A DNA stretch of 64,000 nt from positions 160,356 through 224,355 of the forward strand of contig NZ_JAAARM010000010.1 of assembly GCF_009908285.1 (NCBI RefSeq), in the 5' to 3' direction. The position numbers and the translations under genes were made by a program. Origin of the DNA: Pseudomonas sp. Fl4BN1 (GTDB taxonomy: Bacteria > Pseudomonadota > Gammaproteobacteria > Pseudomonadales > Pseudomonadaceae). Below the pieces are notes generated by a model. It had not been told where the DNA came from. It was given only the letters and a program-made list of their open reading frames with translations, and ran no database searches. Positions within the stretch are counted from its first letter, which is position 1. Each line of letters starts with the position of its first letter. Of this stretch, positions 35,784 to 44,774 are shown one piece after another.

Positions 35784-36677
35784 TCATCGCAGGATAGTCG
35801 GCTTTGCGAGACGATACAGACGTTGCGCGTGCTGGATAAAGGCCAGGGTCGCCGGCGATGACTGGCGCTGGTCCAGCACGGCAATGCCTATCTGGCGCTG
35901 CACCGCCGGCGACAACGCCTTGCTCACATAACGAGGGTCCATGACCTTGGGCAACGACAGCTCGGCAACGATGCTCAGGGCGTCGCCCCGGGCCACGGTT
36001 TCCAGGGTGCTGAGCAGTTGTGAGCAGCGGTAGCGAATGTTGGGACTCAAGCCGGCCCCGATGAACAGCTTTGAGACCAGCTCCGACGAGCCGGCCTCGG
36101 TGAGCACGAAAGGGTCTTGGCACAGCTGCTCAAGACTCAAGTGTTTCTCTCGGGCCAGGGCATGGTTGGCGGGAATCAACGCCAGCAACTGGTCTTGCAG
36201 TAACGCGAAGGTATCGAAGCGCTCTTCGGGCAGCACCACGAAGCCCAGATCGATACGCCGTTCCTCAAGCCATTGCAGGACCTGGCGATCCGGCCCCTCA
36301 TCAATGTGCACCTCGATCCCGGGGAACTCTCCACGGTACTGCTCAAGGATTCGCGGCAACAGGCGCATGGAGGCGGTGGGCCCGAACGAGCCGATGCGCA
36401 AGGTGCCGCGCTTCATGCCCCGGGCATCCGCAGCTTCCTGTTCCAGGGTCGCCGCCAGGCCGAGCATGGCGCGGGCTCGCAACAACAGCTGCCGGCCGAT
36501 ATCCGTGAGTTCGATCGGAGCCTGATGGCGCAAAAACAGCTCGACCCCCAACTCCTGCTCCAGGGACTTGATGGCGTGGGAGACGGCTGACTGAGTGATC
36601 CCCAGGCGCGTTGCCGCACTGGTGAAGCCCTGGAGTTCGGCGACTCGGGAAAAAATCTCTAATTGGGTCAGGGTCAT
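35784..36677 (-). CDS. LysR-family regulator of the divergent EamA gene
   Basis: The 297-residue regulator has a winged helix-turn-helix at 1-60 (LTQLEIFSRVAELQGFTSAA) and a periplasmic-binding-protein-like effector domain from about 90. It is divergent from the EamA transporter gene at 36742, and an inverted repeat overlaps its start. This is the usual layout for a LysR protein controlling its neighbour. The effector is unknown. Confidence 0.88.
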   Translation of the reverse strand: MTLTQLEIFSRVAELQGFTSAATRLGITQSAVSHAIKSLEQELGVELFLRHQAPIELTDIGRQLLLRARAMLGLAATLEQEAADARGMKRGTLRIGSFGPTASMRLLPRILEQYRGEFPGIEVHIDEGPDRQVLQWLEERRIDLGFVVLPEERFDTFALLQDQLLALIPANHALAREKHLSLEQLCQDPFVLTEAGSSELVSKLFIGAGLSPNIRYRCSQLLSTLETVARGDALSIVAELSLPKVMDPRYVSKALSPAVQRQIGIAVLDQRQSSPATLAFIQHAQRLYRLAKPTILR

Positions 36678-36691
36678 GAGTAAAAGCTCAT
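36676..36691. promoter_or_regulatory. Candidate LysR-type box
   Basis: ATGAG-N6-CTCAT is an inverted repeat overlapping the LysR start codon, with a further ATGAG at 36698. It suits autoregulation, but no experimental consensus is known for this protein. Confidence 0.35.
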
Positions 36692-36741
36692 TTTACGATG
36701 AGTTTGCATTAGACAAAGAATAGCGTCACAGCACAAACCCA

Positions 36742-37719
36742 ATGCCTCAGAGCGTGATGACCATGAGTGAAATCAATATCCGTGGCCCCTTGGTGGCCCG
36801 GCACAGTGACCTGGCGGTCTACGGCAAACTGGCGGCAGTCAGCATGATCTGGGGCGGCACCTTCGTTGCCGGACGCTACCTTGCCGGCGAACTCTCACCG
36901 CTATTGGCCGCCAGCCTGCGCTTTCTCCTCGCCAGCCTGGCCTTGCTCGGCTGCATGGCACTGGCGCGGATTCCCCTGGTTCGTCCGAGCCTCAAGCAGT
37001 TCGGCCAACTGGCGCTGCTGGGGTTCTTCGGGATCTTCTTCTACAACCTGTGTTTCTTCCTCGGCCTGCAACAGATCAACGCCTCACGGGCGTCACTGAT
37101 CGTGGCGTTGAATCCGGTGGTGATCGCCCTGGCGTCCTGGGCGCTGTTCAAGGAACCCCTGAGCCGGCGCCAACTGCTGGGCATCGTGCTGTGCCTGAGC
37201 GGTTCTGCGTTGGTGATCTGCAGTCGTGATCCCGCGGCGCTGATCCACCAGGCGGGTGGCTGGCGCGGTGACCTGCTGATTCTCGGCTGTGTCCTGGGCT
37301 GGGGCGTGTATTCGCTGTTTTCCAGAAGCCTCAATCAGAGCCTCGGTCCCTTGCAGACCGTGACTTACTCGATCCTCCTGGGCACCCTGATGCTGTGCGC
37401 GGCGACCCTGGCGCGGGGGGAGTTCGACCTGCAAGCGCTGGCCCGGTTGAACCTGGGCCAATGCCTGAGCCTGCTGTACCTGGGCCTGATGGGCTCGGCG
37501 CTGGCCTATATCTGGTACTACGACGGTCTGCGGCGAATCGGCGCCACCCGTTCCGGAGTGTTCATCGCCCTCAATCCGCTGACGGCGGTGATCCTTGGCG
37601 CACTGTTGCTGGGGGAGCCGTTGAGCCTGGTGGTGGGCCTGGGCGGGGTGTTGATCCTGTGGGGCATCTACCAGAGCAACAAACCGCTTGCGGGCGGCGG
37701 CAAAAAGGCGATTTTATAG
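36742..37719 (+). CDS. EamA/DMT-superfamily transporter
   Basis: The 325-residue inner-membrane protein has about ten hydrophobic helices in two EamA repeats (AAVSMIWGGTFVAGRYLAGE in the first, LILGCVLGWGVYSLFSRSLN in the second). Members export amino acids, nucleosides or other metabolites. The substrate is not predictable here. It is driven from the intergenic space shared with the LysR gene, with possible starts at 36742 and at the ATG codons five to seven residues on. Confidence 0.88.
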   Translation: MPQSVMTMSEINIRGPLVARHSDLAVYGKLAAVSMIWGGTFVAGRYLAGELSPLLAASLRFLLASLALLGCMALARIPLVRPSLKQFGQLALLGFFGIFFYNLCFFLGLQQINASRASLIVALNPVVIALASWALFKEPLSRRQLLGIVLCLSGSALVICSRDPAALIHQAGGWRGDLLILGCVLGWGVYSLFSRSLNQSLGPLQTVTYSILLGTLMLCAATLARGEFDLQALARLNLGQCLSLLYLGLMGSALAYIWYYDGLRRIGATRSGVFIALNPLTAVILGALLLGEPLSLVVGLGGVLILWGIYQSNKPLAGGGKKAIL

Positions 37720-37933
37720 AGAATGCGGACAAAGGCTTTTACGCTGTGTAGAATCCGGTTACGCATACAATAATAAAGTCTTCTGGCAGCAGAAGCCTCG
37801 TCCCCCAGCCTGTAAGCAAGACAGGGTCGAAATGAAGATTCTCGGGTTTCAACTGATCTACGGTGATTTCCTCGCCCGCAGCGTGCGGGGCATTTCCTGC
37901 GCACCCCCTTCTTTCCTCAGCATTGATAGCAAC

Positions 37934-37946
37934 TAACGATCCGTTA
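37934..37946. promoter_or_regulatory. Palindrome ahead of hpd
   Basis: TAACG-ATC-CGTTA lies 29 bases before the hpd start, followed by AT-rich sequence. Its TTAACG half resembles the TGTTAACG sites of the hpa promoter, so a MarR-type regulator such as HpaR might bind. The resemblance is partial. The 37720-37933 stretch otherwise shows nothing coding. Confidence 0.3.
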
Positions 37947-37974
37947 ATTCTAAAAATATGATGAGGCGCCAACC

Positions 37975-39051
37975 ATGGCAGATATCTTCGAAAACCCAAT
38001 GGGCCTGATGGGCTTTGAATTCATCGAATTCGCATCGCCTACCCCCAATACCCTCGAACCGATCTTCGAGATCATGGGTTTCACCAAAGTCGCGACCCAT
38101 CGTTCAAAAGACGTGCACTTGTATCGTCAGGGCGAGATCAACCTGATCCTCAACAACGAGCCTCACAGCGTCGCGTCGTACTTTGCGGCCGAGCACGGCC
38201 CGTCCGTATGCGGCATGGCGTTCCGGGTCAAGAACGCCCAGCAAGCCTACGCCCGCGCACTGGAACTGGGCGCCCAGCCGATTCATATCGCCACCGGGCC
38301 GATGGAACTGAACCTGCCGGCGATCAAGGGCATCGGCGGCGCGCCGCTGTACCTGATCGACCGTTACGGCGAAGGCAGCTCGATCTATGACATCGACTTC
38401 GTCTACCTCGAAGGCGTGGACCGCAACCCTCCGGGTGCCGGCCTGAAGATCATCGACCACCTGACCCACAACGTGTATCGCGGGCGCATGGCCTACTGGG
38501 CCGGCTTCTACGAGAAACTGTTCAACTTCCGCGAGATCCGTTACTTCGACATCAAGGGCGAGTACACCGGCCTGACCTCCAAGGCCATGACCGCTCCGGA
38601 CGGCATGATCCGCATCCCGCTGAACGAGGAATCGTCCAAGGGCGCCGGGCAGATCGAAGAGTTCCTGATGCAGTTCAACGGCGAGGGCATCCAGCACGTG
38701 GCGTTCCTCACCGACGACCTGGTCCAGACCTGGGATCGCTTGAAGAAGATCGGCATGCGCTTCATGACCGCACCGCCCCAGACCTACTACGAAATGCTCG
38801 AAGGCCGCCTGCCGAACCACGGCGAACCGGTCGACGAACTGCGGTCCCGGGGCATCCTGCTGGATGGCTCGTCGGAAGCCGGCGACAAGCGCCTGCTGCT
38901 GCAGATCTTCTCGGAAACCCTGATGGGGCCGGTGTTCTTCGAATTCATCCAGCGTAAAGGCGACGATGGTTTCGGTGAAGGCAACTTCAAGGCACTGTTC
39001 GAATCGATCGAACGCGACCAGGTGCGTCGTGGTGTACTCGCCACCGAGTAA
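37975..39051 (+). CDS. hpd: 4-Hydroxyphenylpyruvate dioxygenase
   Basis: The 358-residue Fe(II) enzyme turns 4-hydroxyphenylpyruvate into homogentisate in tyrosine breakdown. The iron ligands are visible: His in [10 protein letters not shown], His in [11 protein letters not shown] and Glu in [18 protein letters not shown]. Length is normal for the Pseudomonas enzyme. It is followed by a terminator and then hpaR, placing a tyrosine-catabolic enzyme beside the regulator of the homoprotocatechuate pathway. Confidence 0.96.
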   Translation: MADIFENPMGLMGFEFIEFASPTPNTLEPIFEIMGFTKVATHRSKDVHLYRQGEINLILNNEPHSVASYFAAEHGPSVCGMAFRVKNAQQAYARALELGAQPIHIATGPMELNLPAIKGIGGAPLYLIDRYGEGSSIYDIDFVYLEGVDRNPPGAGLKIIDHLTHNVYRGRMAYWAGFYEKLFNFREIRYFDIKGEYTGLTSKAMTAPDGMIRIPLNEESSKGAGQIEEFLMQFNGEGIQHVAFLTDDLVQTWDRLKKIGMRFMTAPPQTYYEMLEGRLPNHGEPVDELRSRGILLDGSSEAGDKRLLLQIFSETLMGPVFFEFIQRKGDDGFGEGNFKALFESIERDQVRRGVLATE

Positions 39052-39074
39052 CCCCCGGCACGCTTGAGCGCATG

Positions 39075-39109
39075 GCCCGATCAGGCGCAACCTGATCGGG
39101 CTTTATTTT
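39075..39109 (+). terminator. Terminator after hpd
   Basis: GCCCGATCAGG and CCTGATCGGGC flank a CGCAA loop, followed by TTTATTTT. Confidence 0.92.
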
Positions 39110-39128
39110 GCCTGTCGGTTGGCGATAG

Positions 39129-39145
39129 TGAATGTGTTAATGTTC
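39129..39145 (+). promoter_or_regulatory. Candidate HpaR operator ahead of hpaR
   Basis: TGAATGTGTTAATGTTC matches the two TTAAT-TGTTAACG sites of the hpaG1/hpaA region at 14 of 17 positions against the better one (TTAATGTGTTAACGTTA). It is 36 bases before the hpaR start, suiting autorepression. Confidence 0.5.
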
Positions 39146-39180
39146 TCGCCTTTATTTTCCAGCCCTTGACCGACGCCTCG

Positions 39181-39603
39181 ATGAAAACCCCCAGACCTTC
39201 CCTGACCTTGACCTTGCTGCAGGCCCGTGAGGCCGCCATGGCCTTTTTTCGTCCATCGCTGAACCAGCACGACCTGACCGAACAGCAATGGCGGGTCATT
39301 CGCATCCTGCGCCAGAACGGCGAACTGGAGAGCCATCAACTGGCGAAGATGGCCTGCATCCTACCGCCGAGCATGACGGGCGTGTTGACCCGGCTTGAGC
39401 GAGACGAGTACGTCAGCCGGCGCAAGTCCCCGGAGGACCAGCGCCGCCTGTTCATTACCCTGACCGAAAAGGGTCAGGCCTGTTTCGAGTCCATGAGCGG
39501 TGACATGGAAATCAACTACCAGAAGATCCAGCAGCAGTTTGGCGAAGAGAAGATGCAAGCCTTGCTCGCATTGCTCAACGAACTGAAACAGATCAAGCCC
39601 TGA
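39181..39603 (+). CDS. hpaR: HpaR, MarR-family regulator of homoprotocatechuate degradation
   Basis: The 140-residue winged-helix protein fits HpaR/HpcR, which represses the hpa meta-cleavage operon until homoprotocatechuate or 4-hydroxyphenylacetate is present. It shows the LTEQQWRVIRILRQNGELES helix, a recognition region ILPPSMTGVLTRLERDEYVS and the wing RRKSPEDQRRLFITLTEKG. ATG 39181 gives the family length. In enterics hpaR is next to hpaG. Here it is next to hpd, about 14 kb from hpaG1. Confidence 0.9.
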   Translation: MKTPRPSLTLTLLQAREAAMAFFRPSLNQHDLTEQQWRVIRILRQNGELESHQLAKMACILPPSMTGVLTRLERDEYVSRRKSPEDQRRLFITLTEKGQACFESMSGDMEINYQKIQQQFGEEKMQALLALLNELKQIKP

Positions 39604-39691
39604 GCCCTTGCGGTGGTGCAGTCGGTGGCCGGTGATCTAGGCCACAGGTTGGCAAAACGTGCTTCACCGCTGGAAGCACGCCCGGGTATTT

Positions 39692-40576
39692 TCAGCGCCG
39701 GCGCTGCTGGCGCAGCAGATGGCGCACGCCTTCAAGCACCAGCACCAGCACCGCCAGCCAGATCGGTACATAGGTCAGCCATTCCCCGGGCTTGATGCTT
39801 TCCCCCAGCAACAGCGCCACCAGCAACAGCAGTACCGGCTCGACATAACTGAGCAGGCCGAACAGGCTGAAGGCCAGCGAGCGGCTGGCAATGATGTAGC
39901 ACACCAGCGCCGAGGCACTGATCACCCCCAGCAGGGGAATCAGCAGGTACAACCCGGGATGGGCCGCCACCACGCCAAACCCTTGTTCACCGCCTTGCAC
40001 AAACCACAGCGCCACGGGTATCAGCAGGGCCATGTCCAGCCACAGGCCACCCAGGTGGTCGGCCCTCAGGCGCCGGCGCAGGATGAAGTACAACGGGTAA
40101 CCCACGGCCACCACCAGGGTCGCCCAGGAAAAGCTGCCGACTTGATACAACTCGTTGAGCACCCCGAGGCAGGCCAGCACCGCAGCGACTTTCTGCAAGC
40201 GTGACAGGCGCTCGCCATACACCACGCGCCCGGTCAGGACCATGGTCAGCGGCAGCAGGAAGTAACCCAGGGACACATCCAGGCTGTGGCCGTTCAGCGG
40301 TGCCCACATGAACAGCCAGAGCTGCACCCCCACCAGGGCCGAGGACAGCAGCAGCGCCAGGCACAGTACCGGTTTGACGCGCACCCGCCGCAGCACTTCG
40401 CCGACCCGATACCACTCTCCGCTGAACAGCATGAACAGGGTCATGCAGGGCAGGGTCAGCAACATCCTCCAACCGAAGATCTCCACCCCGGTCAGGGGCG
40501 CCAGCAGCGAAGTGTAGAAATACATGACGGCAAACAGCACCGACGCCAGAACCGATAACGCAATACCTTTAGACAC
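39692..40576 (-). CDS. rarD: RarD-like EamA transporter
   Basis: The 294-residue protein starts VSKGIALSVLASVLFAVMYF from GTG 40576, as in RarD proteins, and has about ten transmembrane helices. RarD is a DMT-superfamily permease linked in name to chloramphenicol sensitivity, and its substrate is unknown. GAGGA lies directly ahead. A longer start exists but lacks signals. It stands alone, convergent with hpaR. Confidence 0.85.
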   Translation of the reverse strand: MSKGIALSVLASVLFAVMYFYTSLLAPLTGVEIFGWRMLLTLPCMTLFMLFSGEWYRVGEVLRRVRVKPVLCLALLLSSALVGVQLWLFMWAPLNGHSLDVSLGYFLLPLTMVLTGRVVYGERLSRLQKVAAVLACLGVLNELYQVGSFSWATLVVAVGYPLYFILRRRLRADHLGGLWLDMALLIPVALWFVQGGEQGFGVVAAHPGLYLLIPLLGVISASALVCYIIASRSLAFSLFGLLSYVEPVLLLLVALLLGESIKPGEWLTYVPIWLAVLVLVLEGVRHLLRQQRRR

Positions 40577-40742
40577 ACTGTCCTCGTAAAACCCGAACGC
40601 TCGGGATGCATAGAAATAGGGGGGGAGAGAAGCGAGGGGCAATATAGAGGGTTTGCCGCGAGTTTTTTGCTCTGATTGCGACCCCCCGGCGGGATATTTT
40701 CTCGTTTAAGCCGGCCGTAGGGGCAGTCCTGCCGGCGCAGAG

Positions 40743-40775
40743 GCCGGTGGTGAGCGCCTTTGCGCCACCACCGGC
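40743..40775. repeat. Hairpin after the aldo-keto reductase gene
   Basis: GCCGGTGGTG and CACCACCGGC with an inner GCGC pair form a long stem six bases from the stop codon of the minus-strand gene. There is no T-tract. It may be a degenerate REP or a transcript-end structure. Confidence 0.5.
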
Positions 40776-40780
40776 GGCCT

Positions 40781-41794
40781 TCAACCGATGCGCGGAAAAC
40801 GCCCCGAGACGAAGTGGCTGACATCATTGAAACCCGGGGTCGAGGCGTGCCCCGGGGTTACCAGGGAGTCGATGAAGGCCTCGTCCTCGGGGCTGATTTG
40901 CACCTCCAGGGCCCGGGTATAGGCGTCCCACTGGGCTTCGGTACGGGGCCCGACGATGGCCGAGCTCACCGCCTGGTTGTTCAGCACCCAGGCGATGGCG
41001 AACTCGACGATGCCGACCCCGCGACTCTGGGTGTAGGCCTGGATCTGCTGGGCGATGCGCAAGGATTCGACCCGCCATTCGGTCTCCAGGATGCGCTTGT
41101 CCTGGCGCCCGGCGCGGCTGTTGCTGTCCGGGACCACATCCGCGGCGTACTTGCCACTGAGCACACCGCGGGCCAGGGGGCTATAGGGCACCACGCCCAG
41201 GCCATAGGCATTGGCGGCGGTGATCTGCTCGCCCTCGGCCTGGCGGTTGACGATGTTGTACAGCGGCTGGCTGATCACCGGGCGGTCGACCCCCAGTTGA
41301 TCGGCAATGCGCACCGCCTCGGCAATCCGCCAGCCGCGATAGTTGGACAACCCCCAATAACGGATCTTGCCCTGGCGCAACAGGTCGCCGATGGCCGAGA
41401 TGCTCACCTGCAGTGGGGTGTCCTGGTCTTCGCGGTGCAGGTAGTAGATGTCCAGGTAATCGGTGCCAAGCCGGGTCAGACTGGCGTCGATGCCGTTGAA
41501 AATGTGTTTGCGGCTCAAGCCGCTGCGATTGGGCAAACCATCCAGGGGACCAAAGCCGACCTTGGAGGCCAGTACCCACTCCTGCCGGTGGCGGGCGATG
41601 GCCTCGCCGACGATCTCCTCGGAGCGGCCCTGGGTGTAGACGTCGGCGGTGTCGATGAAGTTGATCCCCTGGTCCCAGGCCTTGTCGATGATGCGCAGCG
41701 AGTCTTCGGTGCTGGTCTGCTCGCCGAACATCATGGTGCCCAGGGTCAGGCTGGAAACCTTGAGGCCGGAGTGGCCGAGGATGCGATAGCTCAT
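40781..41794 (-). CDS. Aldo-keto reductase
   Basis: The 337-residue NADPH-dependent oxidoreductase has the AKR TIM barrel with catalytic Asp-Tyr in FIDTADVYTQGRSEEIVGEA, Lys in VLASKVGFG and His in YLDIYYLHREDQDTP. The C-terminal NADP motif AIVGPRTEAQWDAY is present. It resembles the YajO/Tas-like group that reduces aldehydes and methylglyoxal. The substrate is not defined by its neighbours. Confidence 0.9.
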   Translation of the reverse strand: MSYRILGHSGLKVSSLTLGTMMFGEQTSTEDSLRIIDKAWDQGINFIDTADVYTQGRSEEIVGEAIARHRQEWVLASKVGFGPLDGLPNRSGLSRKHIFNGIDASLTRLGTDYLDIYYLHREDQDTPLQVSISAIGDLLRQGKIRYWGLSNYRGWRIAEAVRIADQLGVDRPVISQPLYNIVNRQAEGEQITAANAYGLGVVPYSPLARGVLSGKYAADVVPDSNSRAGRQDKRILETEWRVESLRIAQQIQAYTQSRGVGIVEFAIAWVLNNQAVSSAIVGPRTEAQWDAYTRALEVQISPEDEAFIDSLVTPGHASTPGFNDVSHFVSGRFPRIG

Positions 41795-41945
41795 GGCGAA
41801 ATCCTTGTGCTAGAGAGGTGCGGGGCCGTTTCCGGCGCTCTGAGTCGACCATCAAATACCAGAACGCCCCGGTTGAGCAATGCCTGTCACGGGCCTGGGT
41901 TCGACAGCGTTGCGCTGGCAAACCCGGTCACTGGCACGCGGCCAT

Positions 41946-41980
41946 GAAAAAGCCCGTTCGAGCAGCAACTCGAACGGGCT
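41946..41980 (-). terminator. Terminator of the MFS transporter gene
   Basis: AGCCCGTTCGAG and CTCGAACGGGCT form a perfect 12-pair stem, with TTTTT following on the minus strand, directly after the stop at 41996. Confidence 0.9.
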
Positions 41981-41995
41981 TGGTTATTGCCGGAC

Positions 41996-43306
41996 TCAGC
42001 GATTCAGGGTGCGGGTCATGCGCAGGGCCAGCAAGCTGCCCGCGACAATCACCGCGGCCAGCAGGTACAGCGCGGCGTCGGTGGAGCCGGTGTTGTCCTT
42101 GACCCAGCCGACGATGTAGGGGCTGAGGAACCCGGCCATCTGGCCCATGGAGTTGATCAGTGCCAGGCCGCCGGCCGCCGCGCCAGCGCTGAGCAGGGCA
42201 GTAGGCACCGGCCAGAACATCGGCAGGCCGGTGAGGGCGCCCATGGTGGCGATGGTCAGGCCGAGGATGGCAATGGCCGGGTGGGCAGCGAAGTTCACTG
42301 CGATCAGCAGGCCCACGGCGCCCATCAACATGGGGACCACCAGGTGCCAGCGCCGCTCTTTGCGCAGGTCCGCCGAGCGCCCCACCAGCAGCATGAACAC
42401 CGCGGCCAGCAAGTAGGGAATCGCGCTCAGCCAGCCGATGACCAGGTTGTCGCTGAAGCCCAGGTTCTTGATGATCGACGGCAGCCAGAAGTTGATCGCG
42501 TAGACCCCGCTCTGGATGCAAAAGTACACCAGGCCGAACGCCCAGATCGCTGGGTTCTTGAACACCGCCGCCAGGGAATCGCTGGCAGTTTTCGGCTGGT
42601 TGGCCGCGTCCGTGGCCTGGTCGGCCTCCAGCACTGCACGCTCACCGGGAGTCAGTCACTTGGCATGGGCAAAGCTGTCGCTGAGCAAGAAGAACGCCAA
42701 TGCGCCGAGGATCACGGTAGGAATGCCTTGCAGCAGGAACATCCACTGCCAGCCGGCCAGACCGCCTTGCCCCGCGGCGAAATGGTTGAGGATCCAGCCA
42801 GAGAACGGGCTGCCCAATAGGCCCGACACCGGGATCGCCGACATGAACAAGGCCATGATCCGGCCACGGCGGAAGGTCGGGAACCACTGCGAGAGGTACA
42901 GCACCACACCGGGAAAAAAGCCGGCTTCGGCGGCGCCGGTGAACAGGCGCAGGGTGTAGAACTGAGTCGGCGTGGTGACGAACAGCAGGCAGGTGGACAA
43001 CGTGCCCCAGGTGATCATCATCAGCGCGATCCAGCGTCGTGGGCCGAACTTGTTCAGTGCCAGGTTGCTTGGCACGCCGCACAGCACGTAGCCGATAAAG
43101 AAGATCCCGGCACCCAGGCCGTAGATCGTTTCACTGAACTTCAGGGCATCGAGCATCTGCAACTTGGCAAAGCCGACGTTGACCCGGTCGAGGTAGTTGA
43201 ACAGGTAGCAGACAAAGATGAAGGGGATCAGGCGCAGGGTGATGCGCTTGTAGACGGCGTTCTTGTCGTCAGCCTGGGCCAGTGGGGCAGCGGCGCTCTG
43301 TGACAT
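41996..43306 (-). pseudogene. MFS transporter (glycerate/sugar-acid type) with in-frame stop
   Basis: From ATG 43306 the frame encodes a 436-codon anion:cation symporter-type MFS protein (about 12 helices; FVCYLFNYLDRVNVGFAKLQ near the start). Codon 217 (42658-42656) is TGA, between SFAHAK and LTPGERAVLEADQ. The paralogue hpaX has Trp at this spot (VDWLTPAQK), so TGG to TGA is the likely change. Both halves are otherwise intact and in one frame. Its setting, divergent from cdaR and garK, suggests uptake of glycerate, glucarate or galactarate. As read, the product stops after six helices. Confidence 0.85.
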
Positions 43307-43461
43307 GGTGTGTCTCTCTTTATTATGATTTTTCGCGGTGCAAGGGTAACGTTGACCGCCCTGAGAGTCTCGGTCACCGAGGCGCCGCTGTCTTTGTGCC
43401 TGCGCACAGCGATTGGCGGCGGGCCCTGTGCCACTGAACAACGCCAAAGGATCATCCCCCT

Positions 43462-44598
43462 ATGTTTGAGCTGGAGCATGACCTGGCGCAGGACATCGTC
43501 GACCGCACGATGGCGATCCTGCCCTACAACGTTAACGTCATGGACAGCCAGGGCCTGATCCTTGGCAGCGGTGAGCCGGAGCGGATCAACACCCGGCACG
43601 AAGGCGCACAACTGGTCCTGGCCAACGGCCGCGTGGTGGAGATCGACGAACCCACCGCGCGCCAGCTCAAGGGCGTGCAGCCGGGGATCAACCTGCCACT
43701 GCTGCATGACCAGCGCTTGATCGGCGTGCTGGGCATCACCGGTGATCCGGCCTTGCTGCGCACCTATGCCGAACTGGTGCGCATGACCGCGGAAATGCTC
43801 GTTGGCCAGCGTCATCAACAGGCTGAGCAGCAATGGCGGCGCCAGCGCTGCGATGACCTGCTGGCGCTGTTGCTGAGCGACAGCGGCGACTCGCCGCGGC
43901 TGGTGGATGAAGCCCAGCAGATGGGCCTCAAGCCGCACCTGTCGCGCACCCCCTATCTGTTCGAACTGGCCGTGGAACCGACTTCGGGGCAGGGCGTCGA
44001 TGCCCTCAGCGCCTGGCTGCTGTCGCGGTATCCAGACAGCTGGTGTGTCAGTTCGTCCAAGACCTCGCTGCTCTGGTGTCGCCCGGCAAGCCTGAGCCTG
44101 GACAACCCGCGCTTGTTGGAAAAACTCGACGGCCAGGGCTGGAACATCCTGCGCGTGGCCGTGGGCGGGCAGGCCGATGGTTTGCCCGGGCTGCGCCGTT
44201 GCTACCGTCGGGTCGGCGACCTGCTGGCTTACGGTCGCGACATCCTGCCGGACTCGCGCCTGCTGACCCTCAATCGCTATCGCCTGCCGGTGATGCTCTG
44301 GCGTCACCGCAACGACGATGCCCTGGACGAGTTGCTGAGCCCTCTGCGCAAAGTCCTGGCCAAGGACAGCAACGGCCAACTGCTGGCGACCTTGCGCAGC
44401 TGGTGCGAGCACGACGGCCAGAGCCAGGCCTGCGCCGACGCCTTGGGCATCCATCGCAATAGCCTGCGCTACCGCATGGAGCGCATCGCCGAACTCAGCG
44501 GCGCCGACCCTCTGCGCCTGGACGGCATGCTGGCGCTCTATCTGGGCGTACAGCTGCTGCCTCCCGGCGCCGAACGCCACAGCGCCCCCGCGTCTTGA
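43462..44598 (+). CDS. cdaR: CdaR-family sugar-diacid/glycerate-responsive activator
   Basis: The 378-residue regulator has an N-terminal sugar-diacid recognition domain (AQDIVDRTMAILPYNVNVMD, then GSGEPERINTRHEGA) and a C-terminal PucR-type helix-turn-helix (ACADALGIHRNSLRYRMERI). E. coli CdaR activates glucarate, galactarate and glycerate genes in response to glycerate. Here it is flanked by an MFS transporter and garK, so it likely controls both. CCCCCT replaces a strong ribosome binding site, but the start is consistent with the family. Confidence 0.9.
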   Translation: MFELEHDLAQDIVDRTMAILPYNVNVMDSQGLILGSGEPERINTRHEGAQLVLANGRVVEIDEPTARQLKGVQPGINLPLLHDQRLIGVLGITGDPALLRTYAELVRMTAEMLVGQRHQQAEQQWRRQRCDDLLALLLSDSGDSPRLVDEAQQMGLKPHLSRTPYLFELAVEPTSGQGVDALSAWLLSRYPDSWCVSSSKTSLLWCRPASLSLDNPRLLEKLDGQGWNILRVAVGGQADGLPGLRRCYRRVGDLLAYGRDILPDSRLLTLNRYRLPVMLWRHRNDDALDELLSPLRKVLAKDSNGQLLATLRSWCEHDGQSQACADALGIHRNSLRYRMERIAELSGADPLRLDGMLALYLGVQLLPPGAERHSAPAS

Positions 44599-44774
44599 TC
44601 GGCTTGCCGCCGGCACTGGCCGCACCCTCCGGCAGCGACTGCTGGGCTCGTGTCTTCAACCGGCAGGCGCCGTTGTAACAATGAACAATAAAGCGCCTTC
44701 ACTCTTGTGCAGCGGACAGGCGTCAGCGCGCTCGGCAGATGGCAGCATGGCGACATAAGAACCGGAGATAGCCC

